From assembly GCA_023954195.1 (NCBI GenBank), contig JAMLIK010000001.1:806001-870000 (forward strand): DNA of 64,000 bases. Direction: 5' to 3'. Position numbers and translations under genes: made by a program. Below the pieces are notes generated by a model. It saw only the letters and a list, made by a program, of their open reading frames with translations. It had not been told where the DNA came from and searched no databases. This stretch comes from Xanthobacteraceae bacterium. Its GTDB lineage: Bacteria > Pseudomonadota > Alphaproteobacteria > Rhizobiales > Xanthobacteraceae. Shown here piece by piece: positions 31,089 through 41,322 of this stretch; position 1 is the stretch's first letter, and each line of letters opens with the position of its first letter.

Positions 31089-32078
31089 CTATTCCGCCTC
31101 GGCGGTGAGCGTCTTGGCCTGCGCCACCCAGGCGTCGGCGCGACTCGGCAAGCCGACGCTCTCGCCGATCTGGTGTGCGGTCGCGCCGTCGAGTTCGGCC
31201 AGCTGCCAGTAGTGGAAGATGCCGAGGTCGTTCAGCTTCTTCTCGATCTCGCCGGAAACGCCGGCCAGCTTCTTGAGGTTGTCGGCGGTGCCGCGCGGGC
31301 CGGCCAGTCCTTGGAAGGCGCTCGCGGCCGGAAGCTCCTCGGCGACCGGCTGCACGGCGGCGCCGATGTCGATGCCGGAATCGCCCTGCGCGCGCGAGAT
31401 GCCGTCGATGGCGGCGCGCGCGATCAGGTCGCAATACAGGCTGATGGCGCGGCCGGCGTCGTCGTTGCCGGGCACGATATAGCTGATGCCCTTGGGATCG
31501 CAGTTGGTGTCGACGATCGCCGCCACCGGGATGTTGAGCCGCTGGGCTTCCTGGATCGCGATGTCTTCCTTGTTGGTGTCGATCACGAAGATCAGGTCCG
31601 GCAGGCCGCCCATGTCCTTGATGCCGCCGAGCGAACGGTCGAGCTTGTCGCGCTCGCGCTGAAGCGTCAGGCGCTCCTTCTTGGTGTAGGCATTGGCGTC
31701 GCCGGACGCCAGCACCTCATCGAGATGGCGCAGCCGCTTGATCGAGCCCGAGATGGTCTTCCAGTTGGTCAGCGTGCCGCCGAGCCAGCGCGAATTGACG
31801 AAATATTGCGCCGACCGCTTGGCGGCATCGGCGACGCCGTCCTGCGCCTGCCGCTTGGTGCCGACGAACAGGATGCGGCCGCCGCGGGCGACGGTGTCGC
31901 TCACCGCCTGCAACGCGCGATGCAGCATCGGCACGGTCTGCGCCAGATCGATGATGTGGATGTTGTTGCGCGCGCCGAAAATGTATTCGGCCATTTTCGG
32001 ATTCCAGCGGTGCGACTGGTGGCCGAAATGAACGCCAGCCTCAAGCAACTGACGCATGGTGAAATCGGGAAGTGCCAT
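31089..32078 (-). CDS. rpsB: 30S ribosomal protein S2 with C-terminal helix-hairpin-helix-like extension
   Basis: S2 is a late-binding small-subunit protein. Residues 1-240 are normal S2 ([23 protein letters not shown] at the start, [15 protein letters not shown], then GNDDAGRAI). The 329-residue total is about 90 longer than E. coli S2. Residues 266-329 form an extra domain with the pattern [17 protein letters not shown] and [12 protein letters not shown], which looks like the helix-hairpin-helix-like module also appended to other rhizobial proteins. The frame is open upstream to 32162, but the ATG at 32078 preceded by CGGAGA is the family start. Confidence 0.95.
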   Translation of the reverse strand: MALPDFTMRQLLEAGVHFGHQSHRWNPKMAEYIFGARNNIHIIDLAQTVPMLHRALQAVSDTVARGGRILFVGTKRQAQDGVADAAKRSAQYFVNSRWLGGTLTNWKTISGSIKRLRHLDEVLASGDANAYTKKERLTLQRERDKLDRSLGGIKDMGGLPDLIFVIDTNKEDIAIQEAQRLNIPVAAIVDTNCDPKGISYIVPGNDDAGRAISLYCDLIARAAIDGISRAQGDSGIDIGAAVQPVAEELPAASAFQGLAGPRGTADNLKKLAGVSGEIEKKLNDLGIFHYWQLAELDGATAHQIGESVGLPSRADAWVAQAKTLTAEAE

Positions 32079-32204
32079 TTTGTAGTTCTCCGGTTGGTTC
32101 CTCCGGAAACGTGTGAGCAAGCCAGGCTTCAAAGCGATATGCCTTGCGGCCCGGAATGCCACCGGACGGCCAAATCAGCCATGTTTCCGTGTGAGATGGC
32201 GCGC

Positions 32205-32233
32205 TATATAGCGGCCTGTCCCGGCATACGCAA
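32205..32233 (-). promoter_or_regulatory. Likely promoter of rpsB-tsf
   Basis: On the minus strand, TTGCGT (32233-32228) and TATATA (32210-32205) are separated by exactly 17 bp. Transcription would start near 32198 and give a leader of about 120 nt before the rpsB ATG. The spacing and -10 fit a housekeeping sigma-70 promoter. Confidence 0.6.
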
Positions 32234-32277
32234 GGGAGCCGGGCCGCCCCGTTTGGCCGGGGAAGCCGCCGGTTCGT

Positions 32278-32386
32278 GTCCCGGACGCGGTGCAGCGTGC
32301 AACGCCGCGCCGGGACCGCATCGGCGGTGGCGCCCGCGACGATCCCGGTTCCGCGCAGCGTCACTTCGTGCCGCGGCGCGCCCGGC
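32278..32386 (-). repeat. Palindromic intergenic repeat, family A, copy 3 (degenerate)
   Basis: Between rpsB and dnaE. It keeps the GTCCCGGACGCGGTGCAGCG start and the GCAGCGTCACTTCGTGCCGC end of copy 2, but the centre has diverged. Together with the rpsB promoter and leader it fills the 324-bp gap 32079-32402; no gene is seen there. Confidence 0.75.
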
Positions 32387-32402
32387 AAACGGGGCGACCG
32401 GC

Positions 32403-35400
32403 TTAAAGCGTCTCGACCTGCTCGACGCCGCTTATCGCCTTGATGGCGCCGGCGATTTGCGGCGAAACCGGGAAGCGGCCGGGCAGTTCGAATTCCACCT
32501 CGGTTTGCGGATCGAGTCGCAAAACAAGGGAAACATTCCCATTTCCCGGCCCGCCGCCCGGCGTTTGCAACCGTTTGGTGATCGAATCGAGCGGCTTGGT
32601 GTCGCGCAGGAACACCCGCAGCCCCTTCTGGGTCTTGGCCGCCGCGTCGTCGAGCGGCTCGGCGTGCAGCACCCGCGCCCGGACGTCGTCGCCCTGCAAC
32701 TCGGCGCCGAGCTTGAGCAGTACCGCGACGCCGGGTTCCAGCACCTCACGGAACTGGGCGAGCCCTTCCGAGAACAGTACCGCCTCGAAATGGCCGGTCG
32801 GGTCCGACAGGCCGATGATGCCCATCTTGTTGCCGGTCTTGGTGCGGCGCTCCATCCGCGACACCACGGTCGCGGCGACCTTGCCCGCCGTCTCGCCGTT
32901 CTTGACCGCGCGCGAAAACTCCGCCCAGGACTTTACCCGCAACCGCTTCAGGATGGCGGCGTAATCGTCCAGCGGATGGCCGGACAGGAAAAAGCCGACC
33001 GCGTCGTATTCGCGGCGCAGCTTGTCGGCCGGCAACCAGTTGTCGACCGCCGGCAGCATCACGGTCGGCGCGTCGGCCATGCCGCCGAACATGTCGTTCT
33101 GTCCCGAGGTTTGCGCCTCGAAACTGCGCTGGCTGGCGGCGAGGATGGCCTCGGCCCCGGCGAAGGCGCGGGCGCGGTTGGGCTCGATGGCGTCGAACGC
33201 GCCGGCGGCGGCGAGGCTCTCGATCACCCGCTTGTTGATGGCGCGGGGCGACACCCGCGCCGCGAAATCGGCCAGCGAGGTGAACCGCCCCTGCGTGCGC
33301 GCCTCGACGATCTGCTCGATGGCGTGCGCGCCGACGCCCTTCAGCGCCGCGAGCGCGTAATGGATCGCGCTGTCGGCGACCTCGAAGGTCGCGCCCGAGC
33401 GGTTGATCGACGGCGGCTCCACCTTGATGCCGAGCCGCTGCGCCTCGGCGCGAAACTCCGACAGCTTGTCGGTATTGCTCATGTCGAGCGTCATCGAGGC
33501 GGCGATGAACTCCACCGGATAATGCGCCTTCATATAGGCGGTCTGGTACGACACCAGCGCGTAGGCCGCCGCGTGGCTCTTGTTGAAGCCGTAATCGGCG
33601 AATTTCGCCAGCAATTCGAAGATGGTTTCCGCCTGCCCCTTGCCGACGCCGTTCTTCATCGCGCCTTCGACGAAAATGGCGCGCTGCTTGTCCATCTCGG
33701 CGCGGATCTTCTTGCCCATCGCGCGGCGCAGCAGGTCGGCGTCGCCGAGCGAATAGCCGGCCATCACCTGCGCGATCTGCATCACCTGTTCCTGGTAGAT
33801 GATGACGCCAAAAGTTTCCTTCAGGATCGATTCGAGCATCGGGTGCATGTATTCCGACTGCTCGTCGCCGTGCTTGCGCGCGCAATAGGTCGGGATGTTC
33901 GCCATCGGCCCCGGACGATACAGCGCCACCAGCGCGATCAGGTCCTCCAGCCGGTCGGGCCGCATGTCGACCAGCGCCCGCCGCATGCCCTGACTTTCAA
34001 CCTGGAACACGCCGACCACGTCGCCGCGCGCCAGCATCTCGTAGGTCTTGGCGTCATCGAGCGGCAGGGTCGACAGGTCGAGATCGACGTTGCGCTGCTT
34101 GAGCAGTTTCACCGCGACGTCGAGCACCGTCAGCGTCTTGAGGCCGAGGAAGTCGAACTTCACCAGCCCCGCCGGCTCCACCCATTTCATGTTGAACTGG
34201 GTCACCGGCATGTCGGATTTCGGATCGCGATACAGCGGCACCAGTTCGTGCAGCGGCCGGTCGCCGATCACGATGCCGGCGGCGTGGGTGGAGGCGTGGC
34301 GGTTCAAACCTTCCAGCTTCTGCGCGATCGAAAAGGCGCGCGCTATCACCGGATCCTCGTCGCGAAAAGCTTGCAGCTTCGGCTCGCCCTCGATCGCCTG
34401 CTTCAGCGACACCGGCGCGGCCGGGTTCTGCGGCACCAGCTTGGTCAGCTTGTCGACCTGGCCATACGGCATCTGCAACACGCGGCCGACGTCGCGCAGC
34501 ACGCCGCGCGCCTGCAAGGTGCCGAAGGTGATGATCTGGGCGACGTGGTCGCTGCCGTAGCGGCGCTGCACGTAGTCGATCACCTCGCCGCGGCGGTCCT
34601 GGCAGAAATCGATGTCGAAGTCCGGCATCGACACCCGCTCCGGATTGAGGAAGCGCTCGAACAGCAGGCCGAAGCGGATCGGATCGAGGTCGGTGATGGT
34701 GAGCGAATAGGCCACCAGGGAGCCTGCGCCGGAGCCGCGCCCCGGCCCGACCGGAATACCTTGCGCCTTGGCCCACTTGATGAAGTCGGACACGATCAGA
34801 AAGTACCCGGAATATTTCATCCGGGTGATGACGTCGAGTTCGAAGCTCAATCGCTTTTGATAGTCTTCTTCCGAAACGCCTTGCGAAAGGCCGTGCAGGG
34901 CGAGTCGGCGCGCCAGCCCCTCCTCCGCCTGCTTGCGCAGTTCGGCGGCCTCCTCGCGCTCGGCGTCCTCGCCGCTGGTGTCGGGATCGACGGTGAAATG
35001 CGGCAGGAGCGGCTTTCGCGTGCGCGGCCGATAGGCGCAACGCGCGGCGATCTCGACGGTGGAGGCGAGCGCCTCCGGCAAGTCGGCGAACAGCACCGCC
35101 ATCTCGGCGCGGGTCTTGAAGCGATGATCCGGCGTCAGTTGATCGCGGTCGGTCTCGGCGATCAGTTTGCCGGCGGCGATGCAGAGCAGCGCGTCGTGCG
35201 CCTCGTAGTCCTCGGCGGCGGCGAAGTACGGCTCGTTGGTCGCGACCAGCGGCAGCCCCTTGGCATAGGCCAGATCGATCAGCGCCGGCTCGGCGCGGCG
35301 CTCGCGCTCGACGCCATGGCGTTGCAACTCGATATAGAAGCGATCGCCGAACAGCGCGGCCAATCGATCGCAACGCGCGGCCGCCAGCGCCGCCTGATCG

Positions 35401-35879
35401 GCGGTGACGGCGAGCGAAACCGGCCCGTCCGGCCCGCCGCTCAGCGCGATCAACCCGTCGGTCTCGCCTTGCAGCCAGTCGAGCTTGACATGCGGCGCCT
35501 GATGCGTCGGCGTCTCCAGGAAGGCGCGCGAGTTGAGCCGCATCAGGCTGCGATAGCCGGCCTCGCGCGCCGCCAGAAGCACGATGCGCGCCGGCCCCGG
35601 CACGACGCCGCTACGTGCGTTGGGGTCCTGATCGCAAAAATCCACCGCGAGCGCGAGGCCGGCGATCGGCTGGATGCCGTAGCCCGCGAGCTTGTCGGAA
35701 AATTCCAGCGCGCCGAACAAATTGTCGGTGTCGGTGAGCGCCAGCGCCGGCTGATGGTCGGCCTTCGCCAGTTCCGCGAGCTTCTGCACCTTCATCGCGC
35801 CGCGCAGCAGCGAGTAGGCGGAATGGACGTGAAGATGAACGAAACCGGGATTGGCCGGCGGCGTATCGGGCATGCGCAT
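32403..35879 (-). CDS. dnaE: DNA polymerase III alpha subunit
   Basis: The replicative polymerase subunit, 1158 residues. It starts with a PHP domain (FVHLHVHSAYSLLRGAMK, about residues 13-30), then the C-family polymerase palm with GPGRGSGAGSLVAY and the catalytic Asp pair in MPDFDIDFCQDRRGEV, the fingers region with ALYRPGPM, a helix-hairpin-helix module (GVGAHAIEQIVEAR) and a C-terminal OB fold (GIIGLSDPTGHFEAVLF). This is the DnaE1 type with a tau-binding C-terminus, not the error-prone ImuC/DnaE2, which lacks this length and context. ATGs at 35879 and 35873 are both possible. Confidence 0.96.
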   Translation of the reverse strand: MRMPDTPPANPGFVHLHVHSAYSLLRGAMKVQKLAELAKADHQPALALTDTDNLFGALEFSDKLAGYGIQPIAGLALAVDFCDQDPNARSGVVPGPARIVLLAAREAGYRSLMRLNSRAFLETPTHQAPHVKLDWLQGETDGLIALSGGPDGPVSLAVTADQAALAAARCDRLAALFGDRFYIELQRHGVERERRAEPALIDLAYAKGLPLVATNEPYFAAAEDYEAHDALLCIAAGKLIAETDRDQLTPDHRFKTRAEMAVLFADLPEALASTVEIAARCAYRPRTRKPLLPHFTVDPDTSGEDAEREEAAELRKQAEEGLARRLALHGLSQGVSEEDYQKRLSFELDVITRMKYSGYFLIVSDFIKWAKAQGIPVGPGRGSGAGSLVAYSLTITDLDPIRFGLLFERFLNPERVSMPDFDIDFCQDRRGEVIDYVQRRYGSDHVAQIITFGTLQARGVLRDVGRVLQMPYGQVDKLTKLVPQNPAAPVSLKQAIEGEPKLQAFRDEDPVIARAFSIAQKLEGLNRHASTHAAGIVIGDRPLHELVPLYRDPKSDMPVTQFNMKWVEPAGLVKFDFLGLKTLTVLDVAVKLLKQRNVDLDLSTLPLDDAKTYEMLARGDVVGVFQVESQGMRRALVDMRPDRLEDLIALVALYRPGPMANIPTYCARKHGDEQSEYMHPMLESILKETFGVIIYQEQVMQIAQVMAGYSLGDADLLRRAMGKKIRAEMDKQRAIFVEGAMKNGVGKGQAETIFELLAKFADYGFNKSHAAAYALVSYQTAYMKAHYPVEFIAASMTLDMSNTDKLSEFRAEAQRLGIKVEPPSINRSGATFEVADSAIHYALAALKGVGAHAIEQIVEARTQGRFTSLADFAARVSPRAINKRVIESLAAAGAFDAIEPNRARAFAGAEAILAASQRSFEAQTSGQNDMFGGMADAPTVMLPAVDNWLPADKLRREYDAVGFFLSGHPLDDYAAILKRLRVKSWAEFSRAVKNGETAGKVAATVVSRMERRTKTGNKMGIIGLSDPTGHFEAVLFSEGLAQFREVLEPGVAVLLKLGAELQGDDVRARVLHAEPLDDAAAKTQKGLRVFLRDTKPLDSITKRLQTPGGGPGNGNVSLVLRLDPQTEVEFELPGRFPVSPQIAGAIKAISGVEQVETL

Positions 35880-36201
35880 GGATCACGATCGGGCTTGACT
35901 GGAGAGCGGTCGGCCGCCGCGCGCGCCGACTCGCAACGCCCATATGGTGCGACGAACCGGCAGTGCCTGTCCATGCCGTCGCGCGGCGCGCGAACGGTTT
36001 TCGCGACCGTATCCCTGCTTTCCCCAACGGTTTCCGAAGGCCGTTTTGGGGAACAATCGGGGGATTGAAAGCATTCAACTCGGACTGGCGGTTTGCGGCG
36101 AGACCGATGCTCAATCGTTCATTTCAGGTTCATCGCGATCTGCCACGCTGGTTTCACGGTCATCGAAACTATCGAGCCCCGAACAACAAGGAGAGAGACA
36201 A
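35880..36201. other. Gene-free gap between dnaE and the His-rich protein gene
   Basis: This 322-bp stretch is the shared upstream region of divergent dnaE (minus) and the small gene at 36202 (plus). I see one weak inverted repeat (CCCCAACGGTTT near 36018 with GGCCGTTTTGGGG near 36043) and a less GC-rich region from about 36050 to 36190, where the promoter of the small gene probably lies. No RNA gene is recognisable. Confidence 0.5.
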
Positions 36202-36471
36202 ATGAAAAAGTTTTTGTTCGCCCTCGCCGGCGTCGCGGCGCTCGCCGTTGCGTCCGCGAGCGCGCCGGCTTCGGCGATGCCCATGCAGAGCGGCCTCGCC
36301 GGCACCATGAACAGCATCGATCAGGTGCAGTGGCATCACCCGCATCATCGCGGCTGGGGCCATCCCAACCATCGCCGCTGGGGCCATCACCATCGCTGCT
36401 GGAACGAGCGCGTGATGCGCCGCGACCGCTGGGGCCGGGCCTACTGGACGACCCGTCGCGTCTGCCGCTGA
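36202..36471 (+). CDS. Small exported His/Trp/Arg-rich protein
   Basis: I do not recognise a named family. The 89-residue product has a clear signal peptide (MKKFLFALAGVAALAVASA, cleavage around the ASA or SAM site near residue 26) and a mature part of about 60 residues with HHPHHRGWGHPNHRRWGHHH, rich in His, Trp and Arg with two Cys. A strong ribosome site (GGAGAGAG) sits before the ATG, and a terminator follows. The composition suggests metal binding in the periplasm, which is inference. Similar small His-rich secreted proteins occur in Bradyrhizobium relatives. Confidence 0.75.
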   Translation: MKKFLFALAGVAALAVASASAPASAMPMQSGLAGTMNSIDQVQWHHPHHRGWGHPNHRRWGHHHRCWNERVMRRDRWGRAYWTTRRVCR

Positions 36472-36484
36472 AATCCCGGATCGA

Positions 36485-36514
36485 TGGGGCGGCCGATCGC
36501 GGCCGCCCCATTTT
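36485..36514 (+). terminator. Rho-independent terminator after the His-rich protein gene
   Basis: TGGGGCGGCC at 36485-36494 pairs perfectly with GGCCGCCCCA at 36501-36510, loop GATCGC, followed by TTTT. It starts 14 bp after the stop codon of the gene at 36202. Confidence 0.85.
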
Positions 36515-36609
36515 CGTGCGACGGCAGGGCCGCCGAATTGCGGAAATGGCGCGGAAAAGTCAACGAAATCTGGATGGGCTGGAAATCTCGGATGCCGGCT
36601 GGGCCTGGC

Positions 36610-36685
36610 TGGCAGGAGTGGCAGGGCTCGAACCTGCGACCCCCGGTTTTGGAGACCGGTGCTCTACCAATTGAGCTACACTCCT
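36610..36685 (-). tRNA. tRNA-Trp (CCA)
   Basis: Read on the minus strand from 36685: acceptor AGGAGTG pairs with CACTCCT, D-arm with AGCTCAATTGGTAGAGC, anticodon loop CTCCAAA giving anticodon CCA, T-arm GCAGGTTCGAGCCCTGC, discriminator G and an encoded CCA end at 36612-36610. It is 76 nt long. It lies downstream of tuf in the same orientation, the normal place for this tRNA in bacteria, but the secE-nusG genes that usually follow are not there. Confidence 0.96.
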
Positions 36686-36734
36686 AGCGCGACGCTTCTA
36701 TAGCGAACCAAAAGCGCCCCGTCAGCTACAAAAT

Positions 36735-36799
36735 GAGCGAATGGCGAAGAGTCAGTAGCGAATAGAGGAAATTCTACTCGCTACCCCCTACTCGCTCAC
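36735..36799 (-). repeat. Imperfect inverted repeat between tuf and tRNA-Trp
   Basis: GAGCGAATGGCGAAGAGTCA and GTAGCGAATAG (36735-36765) mirror CTACTCGCTACCCCCTACTC (36774-36793) around an AATT-like centre. It would form a hairpin in the tuf to tRNA transcript. It resembles short GAGTAGCGAATAG micro-repeats known from this family. Confidence 0.5.
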
Positions 36800-36838
36800 T
36801 TACTCGATAATCGAGGCCACGACACCGACGCCGACCGC
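36800..36838 (-). pseudogene. Degenerate EF-Tu C-terminus (possible tuf remnant)
   Basis: On the minus strand this segment reads [12 protein letters not shown] followed by TAA, against [12 protein letters not shown] at the end of the intact tuf product 70-100 bp upstream. Ten of twelve residues agree, including the stop position. Codons here are GC-rich and tuf-like (GTC GTG GCC TCG ATT ATC GAG). Upstream of it the similarity ends. It looks like the leftover 3' end of an older tuf copy. The match is short, so chance similarity is not fully excluded. Confidence 0.5.
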
Positions 36839-36902
36839 AAGTGCGATGTTTCGCACTTGCGCAATCTTTAATGCGGTTGGAGCGGACGGATTGTCGCATC
36901 GA

Positions 36903-38093
<1,191 letters not shown>

Positions 38094-38261
38094 CTGTCAG
38101 TCCACCTCTCACGGCCGGGCATCTGCGCGGCTTCAGACCGGCGGCTGGTTACTCAAAAAAACGGCCCTGTTCAAGTCGTAGGTTCTGGGCCAATCTTGCC
38201 AGCGACGCCGGAAAATGTCCTATTTAGTCAGCCGAACAAGAAGATCAATCGGGAGACGCCC

Positions 38262-39497
38262 ATGAACCCGCCCGCAAATGCACAGGCCGCCCAAAAACCC
38301 GCCGACCGCCCGGCCACCCCGCCGCTGCCGCAGGCAAAGCCGGAGACGCTAGGTCTGTCGCCTGTCCGCCTGGCGCGGATGTCCGACGCCTTTCGGCGCG
38401 ACATCGACAAGGGAACGACCCCCGGCGTGACGGTCCTGGTGGCGCGGCAGGGCCGGATCGGCTGGTTCGAGGCGCTCGGCCGGCAAAGCCCGACCTCCGA
38501 CGCGCCGATGCGCCACGACAGCATCTTCCGCATCTTCTCGATGACCAAGCCGATCGTCTCGCTCGCGATCATGACGCTGTTCGAGGAAGGCCGGCTGCTG
38601 CTGGACGATCCACTGACCAAATACATCCCGGAATTCGCCGGGCAGAAGGTCGGCGTCGAGAACGGCGGCAAGCTGGAACTGGTGCCCCTCGCGCGGGCGA
38701 TCACCATTCAGGACCTGCTGCGCCACACCTCCGGCATCGCCTATGAGCACACCGGCAACGGGCCGGTGCACAAGATGTATCAGGAGGCGCGGCTCTACAG
38801 CCGCAAGATCGACAACGCCGAGCACGCCCGCCTCATTGCCGGCCTGCCGCTGATCTGCCAGCCGGGCGCGGAATGGAACTACAGCCGCTCCACCGACATT
38901 CTCGGCCGCGTCGTCGAGGTGGTGTCGGGGCAGACGCTCGGCGCCTACCTCACCGAACGCATCCTCGCGCCGCTGCGGATGGCCGAAACCGGCTTCCACA
39001 CCAGCGCCGGCAACAAGGATCGTCTCGCCGAGCCGTTCGCCAAGGATCCCTGGACCGGCGATCCCGTCAAACTGTTCGACATGACCGAGAAACCGGCGAT
39101 GGAATCCGGCGGCGGCGGACTGGTCTCGACCACGATGGACTACGCGCGGTTCTGCCAGATGCTGCTGAACGGCGGCACGCTCGACGGCGAACGCATCATC
39201 GGCCGCAAGACGCTGGCCTTCATGGCGTCGGACCATCTCGGCGCCGGCCTGCCGCGCAACGGCACGCTGCTGACGCCGGGCCACGGCTTCGGACTGGGCT
39301 TCTGCGTCCGCACCCACGAAGGCATGGCCTCGGTGACGAGTTCGCCCGGTCAGTTCTTCTGGAGCGGCATCGCCGGGACGTTCTTCTGGATCGACCCGAA
39401 GGAAGAACTGTTCGCCGTCTTCATGTCGCAAGGGCCGGGCCAGCGCGAATATTTCCGCAACGTGATCCGGAACCTGGTCTACGCGGCGGTGGAGTGA
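38262..39497 (+). CDS. Serine hydrolase of the beta-lactamase/esterase (class C-like) family
   Basis: A 411-residue member of the beta-lactamase-related serine hydrolases (COG1680). The nucleophile is Ser93 in FSMTKP (S-x-x-K), the second motif is Tyr in EWNYSRSTD, and the third is the HGFGLGF block near residue 345. There is no signal peptide; a Pro/Ala-rich N-terminus of about 30 residues precedes the fold, so a cytosolic esterase or hydrolase role is more likely than a resistance beta-lactamase. GGGAGAC gives the ribosome site. The frame is open far upstream through antisense tuf, which I discard. Substrate unknown. Confidence 0.88.
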   Translation: MNPPANAQAAQKPADRPATPPLPQAKPETLGLSPVRLARMSDAFRRDIDKGTTPGVTVLVARQGRIGWFEALGRQSPTSDAPMRHDSIFRIFSMTKPIVSLAIMTLFEEGRLLLDDPLTKYIPEFAGQKVGVENGGKLELVPLARAITIQDLLRHTSGIAYEHTGNGPVHKMYQEARLYSRKIDNAEHARLIAGLPLICQPGAEWNYSRSTDILGRVVEVVSGQTLGAYLTERILAPLRMAETGFHTSAGNKDRLAEPFAKDPWTGDPVKLFDMTEKPAMESGGGGLVSTTMDYARFCQMLLNGGTLDGERIIGRKTLAFMASDHLGAGLPRNGTLLTPGHGFGLGFCVRTHEGMASVTSSPGQFFWSGIAGTFFWIDPKEELFAVFMSQGPGQREYFRNVIRNLVYAAVE

Positions 39498-39506
39498 CTC
39501 CACCCA

Positions 39507-39581
39507 CGTCATTGCCGGGCTCGACCCGGCAATCCATCCTTTTCAAAAAGATGGATGCGCGGGTCAAGCCCGCGCATGACG
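39507..39581 (+). repeat. Intergenic repeat family C, copy 1
   Basis: Two hairpins joined: CATTGCCGGG with CCCGGCAATC, then GATGGATGCGCGGG with CCCGCGCATGAC. It lies between the convergent serine hydrolase and SDR genes. An inverted copy is at 54583-54670. Confidence 0.85.
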
Positions 39582-39599
39582 CCGTGTAAACCGCGCGAA

Positions 39600-40367
39600 C
39601 TAACTGATCGTCGCGCCGCCGTCGATCACCACGGTCTGGCCGGTCATGAAATTGCCGGCGGCCGAGCCCATGAACACCGCGGCGCCGGCGATCTCGTCCG
39701 GGATGCCGATGCGCAACAGCGGCGAGCGCGCCGTCGAGGCCTTGAGGTTGTCCGGATTGTCCCACAGCGCCTTGGCGAAGTCGGTCTTGATGAGGCCGGG
39801 CGCGATGCAGTTCACGCGGACGTTGTGCGGCCCGTATTCGCAGGCGAGGTTGCGCGCGAGCTGCATGTCGGCGGCCTTCGAGATGGCGTAGGCGCCGAGA
39901 ATGGTCGAGCCCTTGAGGCCGCCGATCGACGACACGATGATGATCGAGCCGTCCTTGCGTTCGATCATCTGCGGCACCACCATGCTGATGAGCCAGTTGT
40001 TGGCGACGATGTTGTTGCCGAGGATCTTGTTGAACTGATCGTCGGAGATTTTCGCGAGCGGCCCGTAATACGGGTTCGACGCCGCGTTGCAGACCAGCAC
40101 GTCGATCCTGCCGAACGCCTTGTTCGATTCATCGACGAGGTTCTGCAAATTTTCCTTGCTGGAGATATTGGCGGCGATCGCCACCGCGGTGCCCTTGCCG
40201 AACTTGTCGTTGATCTCCTTGGCGACCTCGTCGCAGACATCCTGCTTGCGTGACGAGATCACCACCTTGGCGCCGTGCTCCGCCATCCGTTCGGCGATGG
40301 CGCGGCCGATGCCGCGCGTCGAGCCGGTGATTACCGCGACTTTTCCAGACATATCGAACAAGGTCAT
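39600..40367 (-). CDS. Short-chain dehydrogenase/reductase (SDR)
   Basis: A classical SDR oxidoreductase of 255 residues. NAD(P)-binding TGSTRGIGRA is at about 15-24, NNAG-equivalent NAAS near 92, the catalytic Ser in IIVSSIGG and the YxxxK pair in GAYAISKAAD near 155-164. Arg in SSRKQ at the end of beta-2 suggests NADPH use. It is followed on the minus strand by nothing closer than a repeat, and preceded by a histidine phosphatase gene 49 bp upstream. The surrounding acyl-CoA genes suggest a role in fatty acid or related acyl metabolism, but the substrate is unknown. Confidence 0.88.
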   Translation of the reverse strand: MTLFDMSGKVAVITGSTRGIGRAIAERMAEHGAKVVISSRKQDVCDEVAKEINDKFGKGTAVAIAANISSKENLQNLVDESNKAFGRIDVLVCNAASNPYYGPLAKISDDQFNKILGNNIVANNWLISMVVPQMIERKDGSIIIVSSIGGLKGSTILGAYAISKAADMQLARNLACEYGPHNVRVNCIAPGLIKTDFAKALWDNPDNLKASTARSPLLRIGIPDEIAGAAVFMGSAAGNFMTGQTVVIDGGATIS

Positions 40368-40416
40368 CTGCTTCTCCTGTGATATTCAACTTGGTGTTTG
40401 TCGAAACGATTTCGCG

Positions 40417-41160
40417 TCACGCCAGCTTGGTGGCGCCCGCCGGCTCCGCGCCGGAGGGCTGGTGCATCGCGGCGTGGGAGGCGTCGGCGATCCACGGTTG
40501 CTGATTGACCATCGGGATGCGCCAGCCGCTGTGGCCGTCGCTCGCCAGATGGTCGAGCCGGGTCACCGACACGTTGTCGATGGTGAAGGCCAGTCCCCGC
40601 TCCGGCTGATCGCTCAGCGCGACGCCGAGCGCGGCCTTGATGGTGCCGCCATGCGCCACCACTACCACGTCGCCGCCGGCATGCGCGGCGTTGATACGCG
40701 CGATCGCGGCCTTGACGCGGTTGTAGAGGTCCATGAAGCTTTCGCCGCCGGGCGACGGCTCGTCGATCGGCGCGAACCAGTAGCTGCCGACCGCGATCGG
40801 CCGGCTGGCGAAAAACGCCGCGCGATTCAGCCCCTGCCATTGCCCGAGATGCTGCTCGGCGAACGCCGCCTCATGCGGCATCGACGCGGGCTGCGGATAG
40901 CCGGCCTGCCACAGCGCCTGCGCGGTCTGATGCGTGCGCCTGAGATTGCTGGCGAACCACGCCGCGCTACGCGGCAGGATGCGCGCCACCGCGTCGAACA
41001 CGACGCGGTCGCTGCAATCGCAGCCGATGTCGGTCTGCCCGTAGATGCAGCCGCCGTCTTCGCGCACCGGCGCGTGGCGCACCCACCACCATCGCGTCGC
41101 CACCACGCCGGCGGGAACGCTGTGCTGGGCCACGAACGGCGACGGCGCGGGATTGGACAT
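40417..41160 (-). CDS. Histidine phosphatase family protein
   Basis: A phosphoglycerate-mutase-like phosphatase of 247 residues. The phospho-accepting His is in WWWVRHAPV near residue 30 (RHA instead of the more common RHG), followed by the conserved Arg in SNLRRTHQTA, the Glu region EQHLGQWQG and the second catalytic His in VVAHGGTIKAAL. The layout is like CobC/alpha-ribazole phosphatase but no cobalamin genes are nearby, so the substrate is open. The ATG at 41160 is used; a GTG one codon upstream is possible. Confidence 0.82.
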   Translation of the reverse strand: MSNPAPSPFVAQHSVPAGVVATRWWWVRHAPVREDGGCIYGQTDIGCDCSDRVVFDAVARILPRSAAWFASNLRRTHQTAQALWQAGYPQPASMPHEAAFAEQHLGQWQGLNRAAFFASRPIAVGSYWFAPIDEPSPGGESFMDLYNRVKAAIARINAAHAGGDVVVVAHGGTIKAALGVALSDQPERGLAFTIDNVSVTRLDHLASDGHSGWRIPMVNQQPWIADASHAAMHQPSGAEPAGATKLA

Positions 41161-41322
41161 CACGAAAACCCTTCAATAGTGTTTCACGCGGCTGTAAGTG
41201 AGATATAGCGGGACCGCAAGTCAACGCCATCTCCGGCATGGCTGTCTGCGCCGCGGCTTGCTTCAAACATTGTATGAATTCCAAGCGCCAATTCCACCGC
41301 GCGAAAAACATCGGAGAATGTC

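Noticed and set aside
31173-36068. Very long plus-strand open frame of 1631 codons antisense to dnaE and rpsB
   Set aside because: It is a mirror of GC-rich genes: Arg/Ala/Gly/His-rich, no family motif, and dnaE and rpsB on the other strand have clear motifs throughout.
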